Positions 53,951 to 64,000 of a stretch of DNA of 64,000 nt are shown here, piece by piece; the first letter of the stretch is position 1; every line of letters begins with the position of its first letter. The translations under genes and the position numbers were made by a program. The notes under the pieces are model-generated. The model was not told where the DNA came from. It saw nothing but the letters and a program-made list of their open reading frames with translations, and did not search any database. The stretch is from Gossypium raimondii. Its lineage: Eukaryota; Streptophyta; Magnoliopsida; Malvales; Malvaceae. Location of the stretch: the NCBI RefSeq assembly GCF_025698545.1, contig NC_068576.1:49634390-49698389 (forward strand), given 5' to 3'.

Positions 53951-55525
53951 CCTCACATTTCATTTACCAAACACATAAATTAAAATTTAAGATTTAATAA
54001 TAAATAACTTGAATTATAGTAAGACAAACCGTGATTTTCTCGAGTTTACTCCTCGATAATCTTCTCTTTTCCCTTCCGTGCCGATGCTTCTGGTTCTTTG
54101 CTAGCTACGAAAATAATAATAATTTACACTATTAATTTCAGCACTAATTATGATAAATAATTAAATTTCTATTCAATTTCTTCCTTATTCTCAATTTAAT
54201 CCTAACTAAGTTCACTTACTTTCCTAATTCAATTCACACTCTATTTCTATTCAAATTTCATCCAAACTCAAATGTAACTATTAAAATTTTAGCATATTTT
54301 CCTAATTTCGAATTTCTCTCAATTTAATCCCTAAAACATAAAATTATAGTTTCTTTTACAATTTAATCCTTTTATCAATTCTAACTTGAAATTCATTCAA
54401 TTAAATCCTAATTCATCTCTTTTGTTCAACATAAACTATACTTGAAAACCTATAAACTTACAAAATATCAACTTAATTCCATCAAAACCTTATTTTAAGA
54501 CTTCTAAAACATCAAAATTAAAAGAAAAGGACTTGATTGACTTACCTTTAAAGCTTTAAAACCTTAAACCCTAGTTTTCCTTTCTTTCTCTTTTTCTTTT
54601 CTTTCTTTCTTTCGCCCTGTTCCTTCTCTGTTTCGTCCCTTCCTATTCTGTTTCTTTCTTTCTTTTATTTCATTTGTTTTCTTTTCTTTTATTTCATTTT
54701 ATTTCATTTACTTTATGTTATAATAATAATAATATATATTTTATTCTAAATATCTATTAAATATTCAATCATATATTCACATTTGTACACCATCAATACC
54801 ATACAATTGTCACTACTTAATTTGTTTATCAAATAAAAATCTCATAATATAATTATTTAATTAATTAATATCTTTTACTCAAATTTTAAGTAAATAATAA
54901 TTATAATACAAGTGTATATATATATTATTACACTTGTACCATCTTATCACCACACACTTGTCATGTCTTTAATTTATTTATTATATAAAAATCTCATAAT
55001 ATAATTCATACAATTAATAATTATAAAATATCTTCATATTTAAATTATAAGTAATTTAGGTGTTTAGTTTATACATGTACAAATATAAGTTTTACACATG
55101 TATATTTTATTATCATACAATTGTCTACTATTTACTTTATTCCATAATATAATAATATAATTAATATAAATTACAATTTGAATAAATAATTATAATAATT
55201 ATAATAATTATATAGATATAATATTTATAATAACTTGAATAAAATCTTGGATTTAATGCATATATGTCGCCTCATTTCATATAAATGGCTTAATTTCATT
55301 TTAGCCCTTTTACTTTTTTAATCTATAATTAGACTTTCACTCTTTATTCGATTTGATCCTTTTTTCCTAATTATTCTTAATTAGACTAAATTCACCTAAT
55401 TGATACCTAATTAAACATACAACTAGTCTCGTAAATATTTCTAATAATTATTTTCAAACTCAGTTTACTAAGATGGAGGCCCGATATTATACTTTTCCGA
55501 TGCCCGTAAATTTTGGGTCATTACA
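52701..55525. mobile_element. Solo LTR of a gypsy-type retrotransposon
   Basis: It starts TGTAACACCC and ends GGTCATTACA, with an exact 5-base duplication ATGTT on both sides (52696-52700 and 55526-55530). At 2.8 kb with no gag-pol it is best read as one LTR left after LTR-LTR recombination. It contains the GGCACTCAGTGCCTCATCG / GACACCCAGTGTCTCATCG pair (about 53520-53580), as I recall from gypsy LTRs of cotton. It interrupts the copia coding region within a VFEEE-encoding stretch. Confidence 0.8.
53887..53946. repeat. (TCA)n-(TAA)n microsatellite
   Basis: A run of TCA repeats passes directly into TAA/ATA repeats, about 60 bases in total, inside the solo LTR. Confidence 0.9.
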
Positions 55526-55659
55526 ATGTTGATATTTGTTCAAATAGCAACTTTAGATAATAAAAAATGTCGTTAAACCTCTCGGTTAAGTAACAAACTC
55601 TACAATCTCAAGAATTAATGTCATTAAGAAGGTCCATTCGAGAAGAGGGTATAATGGCT

Positions 55660-56620
55660 TTAGTGGCATATATTGACATTGAGCTACATTAGATGAATGT
55701 CAAGATTGTGTTTCTCAATGATAACATTGATGAGACGATTTATATGGTGATACCAAAAAACTTTGTGCTCAGTAGTACAAAACCAATGGTTTGCAAATTA
55801 AAGAAATTTATATATCTATGGGCTTAAGCAAGTCTCTCATTAGTGGTATCACAATATTTACCAAGTGATTATCTCATTCAGTTTCAAGATGGCTTTAGAT
55901 AATGATTGTATATATCACAAGTTCAGTAAGATTATGAATAATCCCAATCAATGCCCCAAAAATGATTTTGAGATTATGAAAATGTATAAGATTCCCTACA
56001 TTTTAGCTGTGGGAAGTCTAACGTATATGTTCAAGTTTGTACACATTTAGACATTGTGTACATTATTGGGATGTTGTGTAAATATTTGAGCAATTCAAAT
56101 ATGTATCATTGGAAAGCAACTAAACGATTTATACATTATCTTCAGAAAACAAAACATTACATGCTCACATAGCAAAAGTTTGATAAGTTAGAGATCGTCA
56201 GGTATACAAACTCTGATCTTATGGAATATGGATGCAAAATTTTGTTGTGAATGTGCAAATTGTGACAATAAATAAATGATAGTCTTTTATTCCAATAACA
56301 ATAGAAGCACGGCAAAGTCAAAGCACAAATACTTTAAATTTCTAGCTGTTAAAGTAAAAATTCAAAGTGATCAGGTGTTTATAAAACATATTGGGACAAA
56401 CTTTATGATTGCAGATCCGCTTATTAAGGGAATAATAGGAGCACATCAAAGTCAAAGCACAAATACTTTAAATTTCTGGCTGTTAAAGTAAAAATTCAAA
56501 GTGATCAAGTGTTTATAAAACATATTGGGACAAATCTATGATTGCAGATCCGTTTATTAAGGGATTACCACCCAAGGTTTTGATGAACGCATTGTTCATA
56601 TGGGTGTAATGTCATTTCAA
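55660..56620 (+). pseudogene. Copia reverse transcriptase/RNase H relics
   Basis: Visible pieces are MALVAYIDIELH, FLNDNIDETIYMV, PMVCKLKKFIY, DNDCIYHKFS, NQCPKNDFEIMKM, VGSLTYM, SNNNRSTAKSKH and HIGTNFMIADPL. The segment that should carry the YVDD catalytic motif is missing between HKFS and NQCPKN. The RNase H end is duplicated in tandem (56303-56434 and 56437-56566). The element is inactive. Confidence 0.75.
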
Positions 56621-57073
56621 AATATTTGATTTTAGTGAGAGTTTGTAATTTTAAATGTTTTTGTTATAGGCACATTTTCAGTTATTTCGATTTACAATTT
56701 TTAAGATTATTTTCTACAGAAATAAAGTTTATTTGGTTTATTCACACTTTGATTTTGGTAAGTTTTGATCTCACTAAGGTTTAATAAGGATCACTTGAAA
56801 ATAGACATGTTTAGATCACGTCGCATGTAATTTCCATGCTACACATTCATACTTGATTTATGTCATTTGCTTGTGTTAATATATGGGATCATGGATGGAT
56901 TTAGTTACGATATATGTAACGAAAGTTGTTCTGGTTTTGTGTTAACATAATTTAATGAATGAGATTGTTCGGAACACATTTTGTATATGATAGTAAAGTT
57001 TTGAGCTCATAAAGTTATATAACAACATGTAATTATAAAGTAATTAGTATATATATGTGGCCCGGTGAGAGAT

Positions 57074-57449
57074 TGTTGGATAATAGGGCATCCCATAGAT
57101 ATAATAATAAAATTACACATTATTTACTATCATAAAATTAGCCCAAATTAAAAGTGATTTAATTTGGTTAAAGTTTATTTTGATTTAATTATTAAATAAA
57201 GAATTGAAATTTAATGTTCAAAAGTTATATATTAGGATTATGATCCCCAAATTACAAATATGTAACTTTTAAATATATCTATCTTTAAAAAGAGAATTAC
57301 CATTCTCTGAAATAATGTTAATTTGAAAGATGAAAATGATTCAGCTACGCTTCTATATTTAGTTTGCTCTTAATTTATTTTGGATGATTTACATAACAAA
57401 TCTTAATTTACAGTTTTAAATCTTATATCAAAGTTTCACTGTTCTAACA
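57074..57449 (+). repeat. Right LTR of copia element
   Basis: 376 bases, TGTTGGATAATA...TCTAACA. It is preceded by the purine-rich GGTGAGAGAT, the usual copia polypurine context. It is shorter than the left LTR and diverged from it. Confidence 0.8.
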
Positions 57450-57497
57450 GAATCTCCATAGCCTAATCATTTACATAATGGATTATTAATAAAAAAG

Positions 57498-59902
57498 TTA
57501 CCGAGTGGAGAAGTCGTCATCATCATGGTTGATTTCACTCTTTCTGAAATTCCCTTTCATTTCTTCTTCGAAAACATGGGGAAAAGCTTCTTCTCCAACT
57601 CTAATAAGCTGAAATTTCATCATTAAAATTATCAAATAAATTTGCATATGTTAAAATTTGAACTCAAATCTCTTGAATATATCTTTAAAAGTTACTTGCA
57701 TGAGCAACTCCAGTTCATGGCAAAAAGATTTTAAAAGAAAATCATTAAGTTCGAACTAGAAACGGAAGAATAAAATAAATGATCCTCATATCTCATATTT
57801 GCGTAAAGCTTCATTTCGTTTTGCTATGTAGAGGTCACTGTCTTTAGGTATATTGTTCAAAGGATTGCCTGGATAACATGAAACAAAGGCGTATAAGTCC
57901 CAAGTGATGGATAAAAGAAAGTATTAAACTAGCATTATAACAGTAATAGAAGAATATATCAACATCTCTGAGATTAACGAATTGGACATAAGTATCTCAT
58001 ATCTAACAACAAGAGGGAAACATAATGTAAATGTCAAAACAAGTAATGAGCTATAGATAATGCAAAGAAATTCTATACTATTTTGACTCTTCAAATTTTT
58101 TATATGGGTATAGGAATATGATTCTCTAAGAGCCTCTTGAATATATGAAAAAGAAAAACTCTTTAAAAAAACAAACGTTCCATGTAGGGCACAAATATAT
58201 TTAGCACTCACACCTGAGTTTGAGTAACATAGCTGAAGATTATCCTTGAACTGGTATTACATTCTCGCTGTTTGCTTGTTTTTCATGAAATTTATTTGAC
58301 AAAAACGCAAAGGAAGAAGCAAAGTGTAAAAGCAACAAGCAGCTAAACCTTCAAAAAGTGCATCCCATGGAAACATATAACAAGAAGAAGGAAAAATATG
58401 AGATCTGGGCAAGCTGAAAACTTAGAAGCTAAAAATCAAAATGACCATTAAACCTCATCAACACAGAGAACAACACAGGTATTTTTTGAAGATTAGGAAA
58501 AGAGAAAACAATAGCCACAAACAACTTAAAGCTCATGGTTATCGAAAAGAATACCAGAGAGGGACACTAGAACATCCCACTAAAATCACTCCATTGATAT
58601 TGAACATCCAAAGCTTCCTAAAAATCATAAGTAGACATACTTAGCAGTGCTGCTGGCTTTTTTGCAAAATCCTTCTGAACTTTCAATGTAGTTCCGTTAT
58701 TCGAGGGCTGCAAACTAACCTGTTCAAGGAAGTATCACCATTCAGAAGTAGTATGAAAGCAGAGAAGTATCAATTAATGAAATTGGGTAAAAAGTAAATG
58801 AAATGGCAGGATAAATAACACAGAATGCAAACACTTTTACCAGAACACAAATACCAACTAAACTAAACATTCGCTTATCAAACACAAGAAGACCAAACAT
58901 CCAAATTTGAAACATCAAACAGTTTCTACTTACAATTTAAAAGAACCATTACCTTCTTCTCCCTCCTTTTTATTATCTTTAAATGGCATTTCTTTATATA
59001 GTGCATCAAATGGTATTTGGAATGCCTAGAACACAATTGGTCCTTGACCTGCAGGTTCTCGTTTAACCAATCCGAGATATCTTTAGATTTGACTACTTCA
59101 TCAGTATCCAATGATTCAAACCATGAGTATACTGGTATCTACTGATCAGTGCGCTGAAAACGAGCCGGCAGAAGATCAGGCTGGCTCGGTTCCTTTTCCT
59201 TTAATAAGAGACAAGAGAAAAAGGGTCAGATCATCCTATGTTACCTGAAACGCGGATCGGTCTGGTACAAGGAACAAAAACTAGAATCGTTAGAGGTAAT
59301 CTTCTCCAATTCATTTAGTAGGAGCGAAATACGAATTACTAGAAAGCAACAAAATCCAATTCAAACGGGTCCCAGAATCAAGAGCTAAAAAAGAACCAAG
59401 TTTTTTTCTTCTGTCTTACAAGCATTGATTTTCCACCCATGTTTTGATCAATCTATTTGACAATCTTAACGATGTAAGAATACGAAATAATCAAGTAATA
59501 GTAAAAAGGACCCAGATTTTTCTTTTTCTGATATATATTTCTAGGATCATGTAAATGGAAACAGTATCCAAGCAATTAATACTTATACCAAGCTATCACA
59601 ATTCCCAACCGTATATAACACGTAATGAAAAAGAATTCGCCGTAATAAATGCTGAAAGGGATTGGAAGAGAAATCAAAACCTGGGAGTGGGAGGGTAATC
59701 TCAAGTGATTTTGAATGGAGAGGAGTCGAGCGATGAGCTCAGATCGTGGCATGGATTGGAGGTCAGGTGGTAGCGAGCCAAAGTTGGAGTTGATCCACAA
59801 TTCGACTTGGCTTATGTTCAGAGGTTTTGCTTCTGGGAATGCGTTCACCCAGGCTCGAGCCAATGTCTCCCATTCTAGCGTTTGTTCTGTTGTGTTCGAC
59901 AT
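57498..59902 (-). pseudogene. Uncharacterised plant gene with nonsense and splice-donor lesions
   Basis: I do not recognise the family. Five exons read in frame: 59681-59902 (MSNTTEQTLEWETLARAWVN, then VELWINSNFGSLPPDL), 58953-59198 (PVYSWFESLDTDEVVKSKDI and HSKYHLMHYIKKCHLKIIKR), 58641-58719 (VSLQPSNNGTTLKVQKDF), 57792-57868 (NPLNNIPKDSDLYIAKRNEA) and 57498-57608 (VGEEAFPHVFEEEMKGNFRK, ending DDDDFSTR). Together they total 245 codons. Two problems: an in-frame TAG at 59139-59141, between TDQ and IPVYSW, and an exon-4 donor that is AT instead of GT (GAG|ATATGAGG). The TAG could be bypassed if the acceptor is the AG just before ATACCAG at 59138, which keeps frame. A working gene with an odd splice pattern is therefore possible. 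The N-terminal part is helical in character, with no signal peptide or membrane segment. Confidence 0.5.
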
Positions 59903-60313
59903 CTCCTCAGTTGCCGTTGCCGCTAGATTGTATTAGGAGTAAAACGATACCGTTTTGCTTTTCTATTTTCTTAAAAATTCTCACAATTATAAATTTGCTG
60001 TTCTTTCCTTTTGATTTGAAGTTTCTCCTTAAAAATTCAAGCGATATTATGCTCCTAATAATATAGAAATATCAAGCGTTCCACAGACCAAATACAAATT
60101 TAAGTTAATTTATGTTCAACTAATTTGTAATTTTTATTTATATTAAGAAAGTTTATTAGAAGTCTAATCCCGCACTTTTTTCATAAAAAAAATACAAATT
60201 TAACATATTAAAATCCGAAAGTCAAAACCTTTCTTATGTACATAAAAGAAAGCATCCCATACATTAAAAGAAAGAAAAAAAGAATTTCTTTTACCCATAA
60301 TTGCATTTATGAT
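59903..60313. other. Spacer between two minus-strand genes
   Basis: Holds the short leader/promoter of the uncharacterised gene on the left and the 3' UTR of the F-box gene on the right. AT-rich; nothing else was seen. Confidence 0.5.
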
Positions 60314-61565
60314 TTAAATAGCAAAATGTTCAGCTTCCACAACTTCCTCCATTTCTCCAACACCGCCGTGGCCGCCGTCATCACCATTACCGCCTTCTTC
60401 CAACCACCTTTCAATCGGTCCACATTCCGCCTTATGTCTCAACTTCCAATCAAGCGCTTGGCAACCACGGGAGCAATAGTTCACGGTGCCGCAAACCGAG
60501 CATCTCCTAAACTCGTGAGCCCTTGTCTCGGGCCTCCCGCACCCTTTATGGGAACAAAGCCTTAGCCCCTGCCCCAACGCACCCCTCCCTGACTCGAACC
60601 ATTCTTTTGAAAACACGTTCACCGGGTGGACCTCCGGTGCCGGCACATTGCACCCGAAATCACTCAATAACGGACAACCCGAACCCGCCTTGAAACTATA
60701 ATGTTGATAATTTAAACGACGTTGGTGTTGTTGCTGGGGTTTTCGTTTGACTAAGGCGTTTAAAGACGACGCAAGTTCCCGCGCGTTGGCTCGGATGAGC
60801 AGCCGGCGTCCTTCGGCTATATGTTGGCGCACGCCGTAACCGTCTTGTAAGCAATGGCCAAGTTCACGCAGGGCGTCCACGTGGCCTAGGAAAGCGGCTC
60901 TCGCGCATAAGGCTACTCCGGCACGGAGATCCTTGTCGTTCTTCGAACCACCGCTTCCGTTGAATTGAATGACTCCGAGAGAGTACAGAGCTGGCGCGTG
61001 GGATTTGATTGCTGCTTTAGCCAGTAACGACGCTCCGCTTCCTCTGTTTTGTAAGCAGTAAAATTGGATCTGCAACGGCAACAAATTACGTTAATTAGAA
61101 ATGAATTTTATAAATAAATAAAAAACAGAAGAAATTCGTACGAAATACGGACCATGCCGAGAGTGTAGCAAGCTTCAACGTTGCCGGCGTTAATGCAGTG
61201 TTTGAGAAAATGGTGAGCGGAATCGCACCAGTTTCTAGCTTTGACGGCCAAAGCTTTAGAGCCAGCTTTTGATAAAACCAAAGGATGAAGAGCCAAACGG
61301 TTTAATCTCTTACATCTACCAAAAATAAAAAAAAATCGAAATTTCAATTATTATTACCTTCAAACGACAGTAAGAAAAATAAAAAATTCAAAGGAAAAAA
61401 AATCAAAACGTACGTTACGAGAATGTTGATGAAATCCGAAGGGGAAGAAGCGGAAGAAGCGAGCTTGGAAAGGATGGAAATAACAAGATCCTCAGGTAAT
61501 CCATCGAACAGATCAGATTTATCGGTGAATTTACGAGAAATCCTTTGCTTTTTTCTCTGCAACAT
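60314..61565 (-). CDS. F-box protein with Sel1/HCP-like repeats and MYND zinc finger
   Basis: Exons 61414-61565, 61153-61315 and 60314-61069 give 356 aa, close to the recalled Arabidopsis relatives At1g67340 and At5g50450. F-box proteins recruit targets to SCF ubiquitin ligases. The F-box is at about residues 19-65 (FDGLPEDLVISILSKLAS, then CKRLNRLALHP). Sel1-type helical repeats follow to about 210, with AKAAIKSHAPALYSLGVIQF and CARAAFLGHVDALRELGHCL. The MYND finger spans about 277-321 with ligands in CSHKGC, CSVCGTVNYCSRGCQ and HKAEC. The tail is Gly/Glu-rich (GGNGDDGGHGGVGEMEEVVE). Junctions are GT-AG and in frame. Substrates are unknown. The gene looks intact. Confidence 0.92.
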
Positions 61566-63765
61566 AACTTTCCTTTTTTTTTATGAGAGGGGAAGAACAG
61601 AAACGAAACTCCAGCTTAATTTCAAATTAATCTTTCCATCTTCCTTGTACTTTTATATCGAATTCGTGCTTCCGTTCTTTCCTGTTTGCTTCTTCTTTTC
61701 CACAAAACTGTTGTTCGAAATGAAAGCAAAATTCCAAACCACAGTACGTATATATATAGTCATTGAGAGTTGAAGAAGGCAAAGATAAAGATTTATTGCA
61801 GACAAGTGTTCAGTTCGATTATGGACCCACAAAGCTACAAGTTTCTTTCTTTTTGACATGTGGACAAACAAGGTTTTCTTTAAATGTTTTTTTACAAAAA
61901 TAAAATGAAAATAATTAGTGTTTGTAATTTTATGTATGGGCTGTGTTTTATATATAATTAAAATGCATTTTTCAAAAATTGATAAATTCTATGAATAATA
62001 TTAGAAATAATAAAATATGTTATTTTAAATAAAATTGTTCAAACTAATTAGTAAAAATATCAGGCGAAATTTAAAATGGAAACTTTTATACAAACAATTA
62101 TATTTTATTAAATCAATAAAACAAAGCGATGTACATAAATAGATAATGTCGTAGGATTAAAGTAATTAAAATTTTCTTACCAAAAAAATAACTAAAATAA
62201 TTAAATTTCATTTAAAGTAATAAAAATTTATTAAAGTAATTGCCAAATATATATCATATAATTTAAAAAAAAAACTGGTATCCCTTATTCAATCAAAATC
62301 TTGATAATTAATTCATTTCTAATTTCTACCTAGCAAAACTTGAAAATTTGGAAAATTCTAAAATAAGATTGAAACTTTGAAAATTTTGAGATTTATGTTC
62401 CAATTTTAACATATGAAATTTACGTTTAACCGATTGATTTAGACCTTTTTTTTTAAATGATAAACGCGAGTAGCGCAACTCAAATCCAGACTACATTTGA
62501 GACGATAAACACCCTTAACCACCAGATTATCACATAGGGTTCATATTGTACCATTAATATTGAAGTAATTAATAATAAATTTAAGTATGAAATTGGGAAG
62601 ATCGAAGCTGGTCAAAGAGGCCCCCGCACAATAGTGCATTTAGTTAAACAAAAAGACAAAAAATATTATGAAATCAATAATTTATGGATATGTTTAGGTT
62701 GGATTTTGTATACGATTTATTATTTAAATTTAATTATAAATATATTAATTTGTAATATTATTTATAAATATTTGAAATAGTAAAATGAAGTTTTGAGTCC
62801 AACAAACATTAGTTAAATATATATATATATTTAAAATAAAATTAATTAATTAAGTTTTAACTTGACTAGTATGGACATTATTGTTAATGTAGCAGGACGT
62901 TGGTTCTAATAATAAGAATCTATGGATTATTAACTTTTGTTTTCTTCATGAATTAATAAAATTAATTGGTTCCTAAAAAAATTGTGAAAGCACTAGGTCT
63001 CATAATTGGTATGAAACTAATTGAACCACAAAAATAATGACAATGAGTACAAGTAATCTAAAGGAAGCAAACGGAATTTGAAATTCATAATTTCCTAACT
63101 AGAAATTGTAATTTTATAATTTCTTTTTATTAGTTTTTGAATTTTCTTAGATCAATTTGCTTGCCAATTTTTGGTATTAGTGTGTGCTTTCTTTCTTCCA
63201 AGTTTTGTCTTTTAGGAAATATCCAAAATCATTACAGCTTGATGTTTTATATCTAAAGTAGATCAAGCATTCAATTTTTATGGTATAACTCAATATCACA
63301 CGTAAAAATTAAGGTTTTCATTTTAGATTTTTCCATAAAAAATTAATATTTTATTAAAATACCATGAAGGAGTTTTTTATGGAAAAACATAAATGAGATT
63401 TTAATTATTTTTCCCAATTGTTATGATATAACTTAATATTTACATATAATTAAAAAAGGTTTGAATTTCAGGATTTCAAGTGATTTATTAATGAAAAAAA
63501 GGCTTCAAATGCAAACGAGCTAAAGATTTTTTTTTTTTTAAAATGGATAAACATGGAAGAACCCATCAATCTTAAAAAGGTGGGAATGATGATTAATTCA
63601 CATTTGATCTTATTTACTAGTAGTTTACTTATAAGGAAGCTTTGAAGTTAAGACTCAAACTTTTGAAGCTTTCATGTGGTGTGAACTAAGATTAAACTAC
63701 TACAAAACAATGAGGACTTTAGCTTGCTTTTATCTTGTTTGTTTTATTGTCTTTATCAAACAACA

Positions 63766-63810
<45 letters not shown>

Positions 63811-64000
63811 TTAAGTTAGTATTAGGGATATAGATGGACTTTGTGAAAATAGTGTCCTAAATGGCTTTTCCCCTCTTAAGTTAGTATTGTAGTAATAATA
63901 TTATATTAAATAATGGAAAATATTTTTTTGACCAGATGATATTAGGTTTTGGTAGAGTAACCCTAAAGAAAGTGTAATTGTCTTTGTTTTTAATCTTAAA
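61566..64000. other. F-box gene leader followed by AT-rich intergenic DNA
   Basis: 61566-61860 is the probable leader and promoter of the F-box gene. From about 61860 to the end the sequence is strongly AT-rich, with no coding region recognised. It contains the AT microsatellite at about 63763-63808. Confidence 0.5.
63763..63808. repeat. (AT)n microsatellite
   Basis: An uninterrupted alternating AT tract of about 45 bases. Confidence 0.95.

Larger units (their letters stand above)
38582..57449 (+). mobile_element. Old Ty1-copia retrotransposon, opened by nested insertions
   Basis: The left LTR is 38582-38998 and the right LTR 57074-57449. Both start TGTT(A/G)GATAATA and end TAACA, and share blocks such as AAAAGTTATATATTAGG. 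They are clearly diverged, so the insertion is old. The flanks are GAATT and GAATC, a 5-base target duplication with one change. A primer-binding-like TGGGATCCGAG follows the left LTR, and a purine-rich tract precedes the right one. Internal parts are on the plus strand: gag-like 51297-51900, protease/pre-integrase relics 52040-52560, reverse transcriptase and RNase H relics 55660-56620. Removing the Mutator-like element and the solo LTR leaves about 5 kb, a normal copia size. All reading frames are broken. Confidence 0.85.

Noticed and set aside
57690-57725. Short coding-like stretch (ELELLMQ) between exons 4 and 5 of the uncharacterised gene
   Set aside because: No AG acceptor precedes it, and exons 4 and 5 already join in frame without it.

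Overview
This is plant nuclear DNA. Genes are split by AT-rich introns with GT-AG borders, intergenic DNA is very AT-rich, and the proteins are plant-specific (DYW-class PPR, EXO70, SnRK1 gamma, plant mobile domain). The protein and transposon families look most like a malvid dicot such as cotton; that assignment is inference from recalled similarity. All exon borders were placed by eye, using reading frame, GT/GC-AG signals and remembered family sequences. No alignment or database search was run.

Layout. (1) 263-3806, minus: broken fragment of a DAA1/MSP1-type AAA ATPase gene. (2) 5597-6992, plus: elongation factor 1-beta. (3) 9275-11425, plus: SWP73/BAF60 subunit of SWI/SNF, whose promoter region resembles that of the EF1-beta gene. 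(4) 12983-16043, plus: SnRK1 gamma subunit (KING1 type). (5) 21656-23629, minus: intronless exocyst EXO70. (6) 25825-27933, minus: DYW-class PPR protein. (7) 28500-28898: small hAT element. (8) 30340-34198, plus: snurportin-1. (9) 35305-37332: 2-kb non-autonomous hAT element. (10) 38582-57449: old Ty1-copia element that has received a Mutator-like element, itself carrying a hAT insertion, and separately a solo gypsy-type LTR. (11) 57498-59902, minus: uncharacterised gene with two lesions. (12) 60314-61565, minus: F-box/MYND protein. The rest is AT-rich intergenic DNA.

The host genes do not form a pathway. They cover translation, chromatin remodelling, energy signalling, exocytosis, organelle RNA editing, snRNP import and probable ubiquitin ligation. 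EXO70, the DYW PPR gene and the F-box/MYND gene resemble, from memory, loci that are close together on Arabidopsis chromosome 5, so part of the window may be an ancestral gene block opened up by transposons.

The most interesting structure is the 11-kb Mutator-like element (39645-50710). It has about 180-bp inverted ends and a perfect 9-bp target duplication. It carries two convergent genes, a plant-mobile-domain (PMD) gene and a MuDR-type transposase, separated by about 0.9 kb of telomere-like minisatellite. A GCGTCCACG motif recurs in both ends and in a triple repeat beside the transposase start. Both genes are broken by several stop codons, so this copy is dead, but its layout suggests a mobile unit that moved a PMD gene.
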